Positions 8,669 through 16,660 of a DNA stretch of 45,354 nt are shown piece after piece. Each line of letters opens with the position of its first letter. The stretch's first letter is position 1. The translations under genes and the position numbers were made by a program. The DNA comes from JAGOUB01 sp964640945 (GTDB lineage: Bacteria; Patescibacteriota; Gracilibacteria; Peribacterales; Peribacteraceae), in the NCBI GenBank assembly GCA_964640945.1, contig CAZXIV010000010.1, forward strand, positions 1-45,354, written 5' to 3'. The notes below the pieces were generated by a model. That model saw only the letters and a program-made list of their open reading frames with translations. It made no database searches and was not told where the DNA came from.

Positions 8669-8744
8669 GGGGCTGTAGCTCAGTTGATAGAGCACCTGAT
8701 TTGCAATCAGGGGGTCAGGGGTTTGAACCCCCTCAGCTCCACCA
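8669..8744 (+). tRNA. tRNA-Ala (UGC)
   Basis: A 76-base cloverleaf. GGGGCTG (8669-8675) pairs with CAGCTCC (8734-8740), including the G3-U70 wobble (8671 with 8738) that marks tRNA-Ala. Discriminator A73 and an encoded CCA (8742-8744) follow. The anticodon stem CTGAT/ATCAG encloses TTGCA, giving anticodon TGC. Confidence 0.97.
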
Positions 8745-8887
8745 TTATCGGAATAATAATCAAGATTTTTCCTGGTTGTAAGGGTATGGTCGCCACGGTT
8801 TCTATACTTGTATAAATATATTTTTTATGTTACAAACACCATATCTGCTCTTTACCCTGATTACCTTTCTCTATTTGGAGATGAAAA

Positions 8888-9187
8888 ATGTTGTACGTTA
8901 CGATCTGTTTTTCGTTCGTGGCTGCCTTCATGCTTCGACACGCAAGACGTTTGGAACAACGCGCCGATTCAATAGAAATGGCAGGGGCGCGGGCGGATGC
9001 TTTTGAATTAGGCTCGGTACCAGAGAGGGATGTGCTGCAGATGATTTCGCCGCATGAGCAGCGGCAGGCGGCCCGTCAAGACTATTGTGCTACGCTTAAG
9101 AAGCAGGCGTGGCGATGGCGTATCATTGCGTTTGGTTCGGCTGTCGTCTGGATCCTTACCTGGATCATCCGCCTGGAATTTTTCTAA
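8888..9187 (+). CDS. Small membrane protein, unknown
   Basis: A 99-residue protein with a short N-terminal hydrophobic segment (1-15), an amphipathic charged middle (16-72) and a C-terminal transmembrane helix (about 76-95). No family was recognised. A GGAG at 8877-8880 sits 7 bases before the ATG, a normal Shine-Dalgarno site, unlike most neighbours. The upstream 140 bases are AT-rich, with TATACT (8803-8808) and TATAAA (8811-8816). A second ATG at 8827 opens a different frame of about 59 codons that overlaps this one; the 8888 frame is preferred because it has the ribosome site and a coherent membrane topology. A strong terminator follows. Confidence 0.65.
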   Translation: MLYVTICFSFVAAFMLRHARRLEQRADSIEMAGARADAFELGSVPERDVLQMISPHEQRQAARQDYCATLKKQAWRWRIIAFGSAVVWILTWIIRLEFF

Positions 9188-9194
9188 GCGGACT

Positions 9195-9221
9195 CCCCCT
9201 CAGGACGAGGGGGTTTTATTT
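9195..9221 (+). terminator. Rho-independent terminator
   Basis: CCCCCTC (9195-9201) pairs with GAGGGGG (9207-9213) around AGGAC, followed by TTTTATTT. It ends the small membrane protein gene. Confidence 0.85.
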
Positions 9222-9241
9222 GGAGACCAAACGTGGGTGCT

Positions 9242-9250
9242 TGCTATACT
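9242..9250 (+). promoter_or_regulatory. Extended -10 promoter of the Ca2+ ATPase
   Basis: TGCTATACT; expected start is about 9257, giving a 12-base leader to the ATG at 9269. Confidence 0.6.
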
Positions 9251-9268
9251 GTCAGCACCTTTTTTACC

Positions 9269-12200
9269 ATGCGTACCGCCTCCGAAACCCTCGCGTTTTT
9301 CCCGCACCAGGCGGGCGGGGGATTGTCGTCCGAGCAGGCGGCCGAGAGCCGGGCGCGATTTGGCATGAACGCGCTCACGCCGCTCCCTAAGGAGTCGGCC
9401 TGGTCCAAGTTTGCGGCCAAGTTTGAGGATCCCATCATCCGGATTCTTCTTTCGGCCTCGCTCATCTCGATGACGGTCGATCTGTTTAAGATCGGTGGCG
9501 GCTATCAGCTGCCGCTCGGACTCGTGATTGGCATGGCAGTGATCTTCGGCACGATCGTGCTTCTTAAAAAGACGCAGTGGCTGGTGTTCGCCTTCCTCGG
9601 TTCGGCCTTGGCGTTGCTCGCCACGGGCGCGGCCTTGGGCCATCTCCTCTTTGAAGGCATCGCGGTGATGGTGGCGGTGCTGCTGGCCACGGGCGTGGCG
9701 TTCCTCAGTGAGTATAAGAGCGACCGCGAGTTCGAGTTGCTGAACGAGGGCAAGGAGCCTCCGGCCGTGAAGGTGCTGCGCGATGGGCTCCAGGCGACGG
9801 TGCCGGCTCACGAGCTGGCCGTCGGTGACATTGTTCTGCTCGGCACCGGCGATGAGATCCCGGCCGACGGCCGCCTGCTCGATGCCACCGACCTCAATGT
9901 GGACCAGTCGCTCATGAATGGCGAATCCGAGCCTTCTCTCAAGCAGCCGCACGGCCCCGAGAATGACCGCGACGGCCCCGGCGAGGCTGACTGCCTCTAC
10001 CGCGGCACGTACGTGGTGGAGGGTATCGGCCGGATGGTGGTGACCGAAGTGGGCGATGCCACGGAATTCGGCGTAATCGCCCGCAAGCTCGCGGGCACCG
10101 AGTCCGAAGCTGGCGACGCCGGCGAGCGCGTGCGCGATAAGCTCTCCATCAGCAAAGAACCCACGCCGCTCCAGCGTAAGCTTGAGGGCCTGGCGCGCCT
10201 CATTAGCCGGGCCGGCTACGCCGCCGCCGGCCTCGTCTTTGTGGTGTTGGTGGTCGGCGGCATCCTTCGTGGCGACCTCGCTTGGCCGGCTGGTCCCGAG
10301 GCGGGGGCGATCTGGTTCAAGGACCTCTCGCTCCTCCTCGAGTACTTCGTCTACATGGTGGTGATCGTGGTGGTGGCCGTGCCCGAGGGCCTGCCGATGA
10401 GCGTCACGGTTTCGCTGGCGCTGGCCATGCGCAAGATCACGCGCAGCAACTGTCTGGTGCGCCAGCTCGTGGCCTGCGAGACGATCGGCTCGGTGACCAT
10501 TATCTGCACCGACAAGACGGGCACGCTCACTCAAAACCGGATGCACGTCGAAAAACTGGCCGTCGATGGCCGTTGGCTTACGGATGCTCCGTCCGCCAAC
10601 CCGGCTGGCAAGGTTGCCGAACTCTCGGCCACCCAGTGGATCGGTCTCAATGCCGCCGTTAACTCCACCGCCTACCTGGAGAACAAGGAGGGCAAGCTGG
10701 TTGTCATCGGCAGCTCCACCGAGGGTGCGCTCCTGCGTTGGCTCAGCGAGCGTGGCGGCGCCTACGGCGACCTGCGCCTCAAGTATAAGTCCGTGGCCGT
10801 CTTCCCCTTCTCGTCTGATCGCAAACGCATGACGACGGTCGTCGACTGGGACGGTCGCCTGGTGGCGCTCTCCAAAGGCGCGCCCGAGCGCATCATCACC
10901 TCGTGCACGCACATTATGGACGAAGAGGGCAAGATCGTGCCTTGGAGCGCCGAAGAACGTCGCGCGACCGAAGCGATGCTCCGCGAGGCTGCCGGCCAGG
11001 CGATGCGCACCTTGGCTTTTGCCGTCGCCATTTTGCCGGTAGGCACGGCCCGCGACCCCGACAGCCTGCGCGCCATGCGCGACAACCTTGAGATGGGGTT
11101 GACCTATGTCGGCTTCGTCGCCATCCGCGATCCGCTTCGTCTCGAAGTCTACGACGCCATCAGCGAGTGTCGCCGCGCGGGCATCAAGGTGCAGATGATC
11201 ACGGGCGATACCATCGAGACGGCGCGCGCCATCGGCCACGAGATCGGCCTGCTCGATGAGCCTGACGCCGTGTTGCTCACTAGCACCGAATTCAACGCCA
11301 TGTCCGACGACGAAATCCTCAAGCTGATGCCAAAATTGCGCATTTTGGCGCGCGCCCAGCCGCTCGACAAGTTACGCATGGTGAAGCTCCACCAGCAGCG
11401 CGAAGAAGTGGTGGCTGTCACCGGCGACGGCACCAACGACGCGCCCGCCCTCAAGCAGGCCGACGTGGGACTGGCGATGGGTATCGCGGGTACCGAGGTC
11501 TCCAAGGAGGCAAGTAAGCTCGTGCTGCTCGATGATTCCTTCGCCACCATCGTGAAGGCCGTTTTCTGGGGCCGCGCGCTCTATGAGAATATCCAGCGCT
11601 TCATCTTATTCCAGCTCACGATCAACTTGAGCGCGCTGGCCATCACGCTGGTCGCGCCCTTCCTTGGCTTTAGGGCGCCGTTCACGGTCCTGCAATTCCT
11701 GTGGATCAACGTCATTATGGATACGTTCGCCGCGCTTGCGCTCTGCAGCGAACCGCCGCGCAAGGAACTGATGCGGCTGCCGCCCAAGCGTCGCGACGAG
11801 GCGATTGTGACGCGCTCGATGGTGCGTTCGCTGTGTGTCACGGCGGCTTTCTACGCCGTCGTCATGCTGGGGATGCTCTGGTGTATGCGGGGCACGCCCG
11901 AGCTGCCGGGTTGGCTGGCGGGGGGCGAGTGGCTGCGCGGCGAGGACGGCGCACTGACCGGCCTGACGGTCCGCCAAGCGACGATCTTCTTTACCACCTA
12001 CGTGCTCTTCCAGGCCTGGAACATGCTTAATTGCCGCTCGGTGCGTCCGACGGAGAGTGGCCTCCGGCGACCCTTTTCCAATCGACCCCTCCTCCTCATC
12101 GCCGGTCTGATCGTGGGGTTGCAGGCGGTCATCGTCTCGGTGGGCGGTGAACTCTTTCAAGTGGCGCCGTTGTCGCTCCGTGATTGGCTTATGATTGCCG

Positions 12201-12271
12201 TCGGTACCGCCAGTGTCATCGTCTTTGCCGAAGCGACGCGCTGGCTGCGTGTAGCCTTGGGTGAGCGGTGA
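9269..12271 (+). CDS. P2B-type (PMCA-like) calcium-transporting ATPase
   Basis: A 1000-residue P-type ATPase that would export Ca2+ across the membrane using ATP. Visible elements are the actuator TGDEIPADGR followed by NGESEP, the M4 ion-site motif VPEGLP, the phosphorylation site DKTGTLT with Asp415, the nucleotide-domain KGAPERI, the hinge TGDGTNDAPALKQADVG, and the M6 sequence WINVIMDTFAALALCSEPP. PEGLP together with the MDTFA..AL..EPP form of M6 is typical of the plasma-membrane (P2B) calcium pump branch rather than SERCA. The first 15 residues after the ATG begin the usual N-terminal cytosolic region; no calmodulin-like C-terminal extension is seen. The gene is convergent with the ruvA-trxA run. 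Confidence 0.93.
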   Translation: MRTASETLAFFPHQAGGGLSSEQAAESRARFGMNALTPLPKESAWSKFAAKFEDPIIRILLSASLISMTVDLFKIGGGYQLPLGLVIGMAVIFGTIVLLKKTQWLVFAFLGSALALLATGAALGHLLFEGIAVMVAVLLATGVAFLSEYKSDREFELLNEGKEPPAVKVLRDGLQATVPAHELAVGDIVLLGTGDEIPADGRLLDATDLNVDQSLMNGESEPSLKQPHGPENDRDGPGEADCLYRGTYVVEGIGRMVVTEVGDATEFGVIARKLAGTESEAGDAGERVRDKLSISKEPTPLQRKLEGLARLISRAGYAAAGLVFVVLVVGGILRGDLAWPAGPEAGAIWFKDLSLLLEYFVYMVVIVVVAVPEGLPMSVTVSLALAMRKITRSNCLVRQLVACETIGSVTIICTDKTGTLTQNRMHVEKLAVDGRWLTDAPSANPAGKVAELSATQWIGLNAAVNSTAYLENKEGKLVVIGSSTEGALLRWLSERGGAYGDLRLKYKSVAVFPFSSDRKRMTTVVDWDGRLVALSKGAPERIITSCTHIMDEEGKIVPWSAEERRATEAMLREAAGQAMRTLAFAVAILPVGTARDPDSLRAMRDNLEMGLTYVGFVAIRDPLRLEVYDAISECRRAGIKVQMITGDTIETARAIGHEIGLLDEPDAVLLTSTEFNAMSDDEILKLMPKLRILARAQPLDKLRMVKLHQQREEVVAVTGDGTNDAPALKQADVGLAMGIAGTEVSKEASKLVLLDDSFATIVKAVFWGRALYENIQRFILFQLTINLSALAITLVAPFLGFRAPFTVLQFLWINVIMDTFAALALCSEPPRKELMRLPPKRRDEAIVTRSMVRSLCVTAAFYAVVMLGMLWCMRGTPELPGWLAGGEWLRGEDGALTGLTVRQATIFFTTYVLFQAWNMLNCRSVRPTESGLRRPFSNRPLLLIAGLIVGLQAVIVSVGGELFQVAPLSLRDWLMIAVGTASVIVFAEATRWLRVALGER

Positions 12272-12324
12272 ACCAGGTCACCGCATTCGTCCCAGTCTGA
12301 CTGCGGCCTGGCGGTTCTTCGGAC

Positions 12325-12576
12325 CTAAAAATCCTGGACCTCCTTCGCCCCGCCGACGATGTACGTCAAAAAGTGGAAGAGCGTGTCGGTGGAGTGGGTG
12401 ATTTCGGCGATGGTCCAAAAGAAGATGGCGATGGCGATCCAGACGACCAGGGCGTAGGTACCGCCAAAGAACTTCGTCCAGTTAGGCTCGCCGATAAGGT
12501 CACCAATTGATTCGCGGTACATGATCATGAAAAACGGTCCAATCAGGCCGAGGGCATAGAGGACATAATTCCGCAT
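12325..12576 (-). CDS. Small membrane protein downstream of trxA
   Basis: An 83-residue protein with two clear hydrophobic helices (about 3-20 and 42-62) and a third weaker segment near 70-78. It begins 4 bases after the trxA stop, so it is probably translated from the trxA transcript. The start at ATG 12576 is chosen over the longer reading from 12591, which overlaps trxA. Similar short membrane proteins are common in Patescibacteria, but I cannot assign a function. Confidence 0.7.
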   Translation of the reverse strand: MRNYVLYALGLIGPFFMIMYRESIGDLIGEPNWTKFFGGTYALVVWIAIAIFFWTIAEITHSTDTLFHFLTYIVGGAKEVQDF

Positions 12577-12580
12577 GCAC

Positions 12581-12907
12581 CTAGGCGGCAATGATTTTCT
12601 CCACTTCGCGCTTCAGGTCTTCTTTCGACCGGCTGCCAATGAACGAGGATACCGGCTGGCCGCCTTTAAAGATGAAGAATGTCGGCAGGCTCATGATGTT
12701 GTATTGACCAGGCACCGCTTGGTTCTCATCGACGTTGAGTTTGACCACCTTCAGCTTCGTCTCGCCGTACTCGGCCCCCAGCTCCTCGAGGATGGGTGAC
12801 ATCACTTTGCAGGGTCCGCACCAGGGCGCCCAAAAATCGACGAGCACGGGGACGGGTGATTCGAGGACTTCCTTCTGGAAGTCGGCGTCGGCGATGGAGT
12901 GGGCCAT
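12581..12907 (-). CDS. trxA: Thioredoxin
   Basis: A 108-residue cytoplasmic thioredoxin that reduces protein disulfides. The active site WCGPC has Cys30 and Cys33, preceded by VLVDFWAP, and the cis-proline loop MSLPTFFIF is in place. The length is the usual one for bacterial thioredoxin. It follows pgi with a 39-base gap that contains a TAGCAT -10 candidate (12934-12939), so it may have its own promoter. The DsbA-like lipoprotein at 44.6 kb is the only other thiol enzyme in the window. Confidence 0.96.
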   Translation of the reverse strand: MAHSIADADFQKEVLESPVPVLVDFWAPWCGPCKVMSPILEELGAEYGETKLKVVKLNVDENQAVPGQYNIMSLPTFFIFKGGQPVSSFIGSRSKEDLKREVEKIIAA

Positions 12908-12933
12908 AAAAGGAGAGAAGGGGAAACGGCCGT

Positions 12934-12939
12934 ATGCTA
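12934..12939 (-). promoter_or_regulatory. -10 hexamer upstream of trxA
   Basis: TAGCAT on the minus strand between pgi and trxA; predicted leader is about 20 bases. Confidence 0.35.
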
Positions 12940-12946
12940 CGCCGGC

Positions 12947-14224
12947 TCAGTCGCGGATGCCAAGGATCTGCCTGGTGCGCTTTTTGCCGAGTTCGACCGC
13001 AGGCTGGCCGTACGGGTTCAAGCGATAGAGCTTGCCGAGCAGGACCACTTCCGTGAGGAGGAGGAAAAACAGCTCGCCGAGGTTGTGTTCATCCATCTTC
13101 TCGAGTGTGAGCGAGGCGTGCGGTCGCTTCTGGGCCGTGAGCGCCCCGGCCGTGCCGTCGGCGCAGGCATCGAGCAGGTCGCCGAATGAGCGCTTCGATA
13201 GCCAGCGGAAGGCGGGGTCGGTGATCTCGGGCAGGCTCAAGGCGGGGTGCTGCTTTTCGCGGATAAACAGATGCCAGCAGCGGCGCGGGCCGGCCAACCA
13301 CTGCTGCAGGAGCGAGTGCTGATCCTGGGTGCCGAGCGCGGCCATGGGGATGGGGTTCTGCGTTTCGGCCTTACCCAGGCTCTCGGCGATGAGCTGCTGG
13401 TTCCAGCGTCCGAGCGATTGCAGGCGGTGGCCGTAGGCCATGATGACGCGGATGGGGTAGTGCTTCTTGGTATCGAGCAGCCACTGCGCCGCGGCGAGGA
13501 GGGCGGCGGGGTTCTCTTCGAGCACCGTCGACTGGCAGCGTGTATCCATCGATTTGGCGCCGCGCACGAAGGCGTCCACATCGCCGCCGAGGAGAGCGAT
13601 GGGCAGCAAGCCTACGGGCGAGAAGATGCAGTAGCGGCCGCCCACACCCGGTTGGATGGGCAGGGTTTGGATGCCCTGCTCCAGGCAGAAAGTTTGGAGC
13701 GCCCCTTCTTTAGGATCGGTGATGGCAATGACACGGTCTTTGGCGGCACCTTTGCGTGCCCGCTTGAGGTGGTCCCAGCAGAGGAAAAACGCGCTCATCG
13801 TCTCGAGTGTCTCGCCTGATTTACTCACCACCACCACGAGCGTCTTGCTCCAATCCACCACGCTCGTGATGACGCCGAGCGCGGCCGGGTCGATGGTATC
13901 GACCACCACGAACTCCACCGAAGAGGGGAGCTCGAAGGCTTCCTGCAGCACTTTTGGTCCCAGACCAGAGCCGCCGATCCCAAGCCACAGCACTGTTTCG
14001 ATGCGCGAGCGTTTAACGGCCGCGGCCGTCTCCTTTACTTGGGTGATCACCTTTTTGGCGTAGGGGTCGAGTCCCCAGGCGTGGTCGCCGGCACCGCGTT
14101 CCTTCAAAAATTGCTCAATGGCGCGGCGCATCGGCGTGCGAAGCGCGGTGATCTCGCTCTCGGGCAGGCCCATGGCCGGGGTGATGGTTTTGCCGAGGAG
14201 GCCGTCGATAGAAAGGGTGATCAT
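12947..14224 (-). CDS. pgi: Glucose-6-phosphate isomerase
   Basis: A 425-residue enzyme interconverting glucose-6-phosphate and fructose-6-phosphate. SIS-domain motifs are clear: WLGIGGSGLGP (80-90) and VVVSKSGETLET for phosphate binding, GVGGRYCIFSPVGLLP, and the catalytic-region GTQDQHSLLQQ. The C-terminal helix contains LYRLNPYGQPAVELGKK, matching the family signature. It is shorter than the enterobacterial enzyme (about 550) and close to the compact Bacillus/Thermus type. Its ATG overlaps the ruvA TGA (ATGA), which indicates translational coupling. Confidence 0.95.
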   Translation of the reverse strand: MITLSIDGLLGKTITPAMGLPESEITALRTPMRRAIEQFLKERGAGDHAWGLDPYAKKVITQVKETAAAVKRSRIETVLWLGIGGSGLGPKVLQEAFELPSSVEFVVVDTIDPAALGVITSVVDWSKTLVVVVSKSGETLETMSAFFLCWDHLKRARKGAAKDRVIAITDPKEGALQTFCLEQGIQTLPIQPGVGGRYCIFSPVGLLPIALLGGDVDAFVRGAKSMDTRCQSTVLEENPAALLAAAQWLLDTKKHYPIRVIMAYGHRLQSLGRWNQQLIAESLGKAETQNPIPMAALGTQDQHSLLQQWLAGPRRCWHLFIREKQHPALSLPEITDPAFRWLSKRSFGDLLDACADGTAGALTAQKRPHASLTLEKMDEHNLGELFFLLLTEVVLLGKLYRLNPYGQPAVELGKKRTRQILGIRD

Positions 14225-14802
14225 AGGCTGCGGAGGGCGGCGGTAACGCGGTCTTCGGTGGTTTTGAGGTCGCGCGGCAGCGCCTTGAGCGTCTCCATCA
14301 CGATCTCCTGGGTGTAGCCGAGCTGCACCAGGACAGCGATGGCGTCGCGGTCGAGGTGCGGGCCGAGCGCGCGCATCTCGGCGGGGGCGGCGAGGAGGCC
14401 GGGGTCTTTTTCGGAGAGGTCTTTGAGTTCGAGCAGCAGTTTCTCGGCCGTTTTTTTGCCTACACCTTTCACGTTCTTGAGGATGCCCGGATCATCCTCG
14501 GCGATGGCCTGGAGCAGGAGGGCGCGTGGGACATCGCAGAGCTCAAGGCCGGTCTTGGGGCCGATACCCGAACACTCGATGAGCGCCTCAAAGAGCGCCC
14601 GGCCGCCGGCGTCGGCGAAGCCAAACAGGTCGAAGCGGTCCTCGCGGACGTAGGTTGAGACGTGCACGGTTGCTTCTGCACCGTCGGGCAGCGACTCCCA
14701 CACCGAAACGGGTGTTAGGACGCGGTAGCCCACGCCTTGCACATCCATGGTTACGACTCCGGGCCGTCCTTTGCCAACGATGCCTCGGAGGTGGGCGATC
14801 AT
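14221..14802 (-). CDS. ruvA: Holliday junction DNA helicase subunit RuvA
   Basis: A 193-residue RuvA, which tetramerises on four-way junctions and directs RuvB during branch migration. It shows the N-terminal OB domain (MIAHLRGIVGKG to STYVREDRFDLFGF), two helix-hairpin-helix motifs (SGIGPKTGLELC near 79-90 and VKGVGKKTAEKLLLEL near 112-127), and the C-terminal RuvB-contacting domain (about 150-193). The length is normal. It heads the minus-strand run ruvA-pgi-trxA. A TATGCT hexamer ends 8 bases before the ATG. ruvB and ruvC are not in the window. Confidence 0.96.
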   Translation of the reverse strand: MIAHLRGIVGKGRPGVVTMDVQGVGYRVLTPVSVWESLPDGAEATVHVSTYVREDRFDLFGFADAGGRALFEALIECSGIGPKTGLELCDVPRALLLQAIAEDDPGILKNVKGVGKKTAEKLLLELKDLSEKDPGLLAAPAEMRALGPHLDRDAIAVLVQLGYTQEIVMETLKALPRDLKTTEDRVTAALRSL

Positions 14803-14810
14803 CAGCGGCG

Positions 14811-14819
14811 AGCATACCA
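14811..14819 (-). promoter_or_regulatory. Extended -10 promoter of ruvA (near-leaderless)
   Basis: TGGTATGCT on the minus strand; 8 bases separate it from the ATG at 14802. It is divergent from the M23 promoter at 14897. Confidence 0.55.
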
Positions 14820-14896
14820 GAGTTGGGCCGCTGTCACCGTCTACTGTCCTTGACCTCGCCGGGCTGCGTCAGGCCATTCCCGAACGGTCGGTTTTT

Positions 14897-14905
14897 TGCT
14901 ATACT
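14897..14905 (+). promoter_or_regulatory. Extended -10 promoter of the M23 peptidase (near-leaderless)
   Basis: TGCTATACT ends 8 bases before the ATG at 14914. The short gap holds AAGGGGA, which would leave at most a rudimentary ribosome site in the transcript. Confidence 0.6.
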
Positions 14906-14913
14906 AAGGGGAA

Positions 14914-16131
14914 ATGCACACCCATACCCGCCTGACGATCGTGGCCGTCTGTCTGGTGGTGAGCGCGCCTTCGGTGCTGCTTGTCGCTCGTCTCGACCGC
15001 ACCGACCGCACCGAGACTCAACAGACGCTGCAGCGTGTGATTGCGCTGGCGGCAACGGAGTATCGCTCGGGCATGAGCGTCCAGATGACCGGTGACCAAG
15101 CGAAGATCGAGATGCGCGCGGAGTCGCGCCACCTCTCGCGTCTGCGCCAGCGCCAACTCGCTGTGCGCCAGCGCCTGGGTCATTTGCGGGCTGCCGCCGG
15201 CACGCTCTTGACCCGCTACGGCACCGACGCGCTGCTCAGCGGCTCGGGCGCGTCGCTTCGCGAGCAGAAGCGCGCCCTTGAAGGCGTGATGGAAGCGGTC
15301 GGTTCGTGGGATGTGGGGACGGCCGTGCGCCAGTCGGTGACGCGGGCGCTTCTGGGAACGGAGTCGGTCCGCGATACCGAGCTGCTCGCCGCCGCCGCGC
15401 GCGAACTGCGCACGGTCTACGACGCGCGCTTCCAGCGGGAGATGCTCGCCAAGTCTTTGACCGAAGCCGAAGCCGAGCGTCACGCCTTACAACAGGAAAT
15501 CGCCATCGCCGAGGCGCGTTACGACAGTGCTTCCAAGACCTACGCCCGGAGTGTTGCTGCCCTCGATGACATCAAGGCGACGGTGATAGAAGTACGTGCG
15601 CAGATCTTTGCGCTCCAATCCGAACTTTCCAACATCGACGACAAGCTACGCCGCACCGCGGCGCGCGCCCTCATTGAAAAGGGGCTGCTCGAACCCGGTG
15701 AGCTGCCGCCGCTGCGTGCCTCGGCGCCGGTGTTCGGCTGGCCGGTGACGGGCCGCGTTACGGCCGGCTTTCGCGAGGAGTCGTACGCCGACCACTTCGG
15801 CATTCCGCACGACGCCATCGACATCGCGGCCGAGCAGGGAACGCCCGTCGTTGCGGCCGCCGACGGTATCGTGTTCGTAGCCCGCGACGGCGGCCAATTC
15901 GGGTATAGCTACCTGCTCATCGGCCACCAGGGGGGCTTTGCCACGCTCTATGGCCATCTTTCCGCTTTCACCGTTGCCGCCGGCGACCAGGTGACAGCTG
16001 GCCAGGTGGTGGGACTGAGCGGGGGCACGCCCGGCACATATGGCGCCGGCTCGATGACGACAGGTCCGCACCTGCACTTCGAACTCATCCAGGACGGCGC
16101 GCATATCGACCCGCAGGTGGTGCTGCCGTAA
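14914..16131 (+). CDS. M23-family peptidoglycan endopeptidase with coiled coil
   Basis: A 405-residue envelope protein: an N-terminal membrane/signal segment (about 6-26), a long helical coiled-coil region (about 30-255) and a C-terminal LytM/M23 zinc peptidase domain (about 268-405). The zinc ligands are visible: His299 and Asp303 in HDAIDIA, and His388 of the HLH motif (GPHLHFELI, H386-L-H388), with GHLS in between. The layout is like EnvC/NlpD-type proteins, which cleave or activate cleavage of peptidoglycan crosslinks during division. Because the catalytic residues are present, this one is probably active rather than a regulator only. It is monocistronic and divergent from ruvA. Confidence 0.9.
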   Translation: MHTHTRLTIVAVCLVVSAPSVLLVARLDRTDRTETQQTLQRVIALAATEYRSGMSVQMTGDQAKIEMRAESRHLSRLRQRQLAVRQRLGHLRAAAGTLLTRYGTDALLSGSGASLREQKRALEGVMEAVGSWDVGTAVRQSVTRALLGTESVRDTELLAAAARELRTVYDARFQREMLAKSLTEAEAERHALQQEIAIAEARYDSASKTYARSVAALDDIKATVIEVRAQIFALQSELSNIDDKLRRTAARALIEKGLLEPGELPPLRASAPVFGWPVTGRVTAGFREESYADHFGIPHDAIDIAAEQGTPVVAAADGIVFVARDGGQFGYSYLLIGHQGGFATLYGHLSAFTVAAGDQVTAGQVVGLSGGTPGTYGAGSMTTGPHLHFELIQDGAHIDPQVVLP

Positions 16132-16183
16132 GGAATTTCTGTAGATTCGTGCTTTCACTGAGACGTGATCCTGTCTTTTGGTC

Positions 16184-16213
16184 GGTACTTTTTGTGCGCA
16201 ACAAAGAAGTACC
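16184..16213. repeat. REP-like palindrome, copy 1
   Basis: GGTACTT and AAGTACC ends enclose a TTTGT/ACAAA inner stem with one bulge and a GCGC-containing loop. It has the same plan as the copies at 16594-16622 and 45306-45336: a T-rich left arm, a GCGC loop and an A-rich right arm. Confidence 0.6.
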
Positions 16214-16353
16214 TCCCTAAGGGACTGCGAGCCAAGCCTTTCGCCCATCGTCCTTCGGACTCGGGCTCAAGAGCTTGTCTCTGGGAGCATAAAGCGCGTC
16301 GCGCCAAAGCTCCTCCACCCAGCCCCGTGCCTCCTCGCGGGCGACGTAGAGCG

Positions 16354-16385
16354 CTGTCATGGTGAGCGGAGTCGAACCATGACAG
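16354..16385. repeat. Inverted repeat with GAGCGGAGTCGA centre
   Basis: CTGTCATGGT (16354-16363) pairs perfectly with ACCATGACAG (16376-16385) around a 12-base centre. I recall similar palindromes with an AGCGGAGTCGAA core from intergenic regions of many unrelated bacteria; this was not checked. Confidence 0.6.
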
Positions 16386-16593
16386 GCTGAGGCGGGGCCG
16401 ATCCACCCCCCCGTGGCGCGATAATCCTTCCACGATGAAAGAATGCACAGGGCGCACATCGGTTGGTTGCCTGCGGAGGGGCGCGCGCCGTGCCGGGGGT
16501 GAAGGGGCCGGAGCCTTGGTGACATCCAGGGTCTACACTTGAGCACCGTACGGCAGACGCATGGAGGTGGGCTCGGCGCGCCAGCGTTTTGGC

Positions 16594-16622
16594 GCCACCT
16601 TTTGCGCGCTGCAAAAGGTGGC
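16594..16622. repeat. REP-like palindrome, copy 2
   Basis: A perfect 12-bp stem GCCACCTTTTGC (16594-16605) / GCAAAAGGTGGC (16611-16622) with loop GCGCT. It lies just beyond the rsmI stop, so it may also end rsmI transcription. Confidence 0.75.
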
Positions 16623-16660
16623 CATCACTCAATGGTGGCATCCCGAGACGATGGAGCTTT

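Larger units (their letters stand above)
16132..16660. other. Non-coding spacer rich in palindromes
   Basis: This 529-base stretch has no convincing gene. It holds three separate inverted repeats (16184-16213, 16354-16385, 16594-16622), listed on their own. The open frames across it on both strands run through these palindromes, lack start signals and have skewed composition. The block 16214-16350 reads like a degenerate dispersed repeat. Confidence 0.7.

Noticed and set aside
8827..9005. Short frame from ATG 8827 overlapping the small membrane protein
   Set aside because: No ribosome site, ends early, and the alternative frame at 8888 has a GGAG site and coherent membrane helices; kept only as a remark.
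9200..11239. 679-codon minus-strand open frame opposite the Ca2+ ATPase
   Set aside because: It lies antisense to a gene with every P-type ATPase motif; His/Arg/Ala-rich composition is typical of frames opposite GC-rich genes.
12265..12284. GCGGTGA/TCACCGC hairpin over the Ca2+ ATPase stop codon
   Set aside because: A 7-bp stem without a T tract, partly inside the coding sequence; too weak to call a terminator.
16155..16546. Open frames on both strands in the 16.1-16.7 kb spacer
   Set aside because: They run through palindromes, have no promoter or ribosome site and no recognisable domain.
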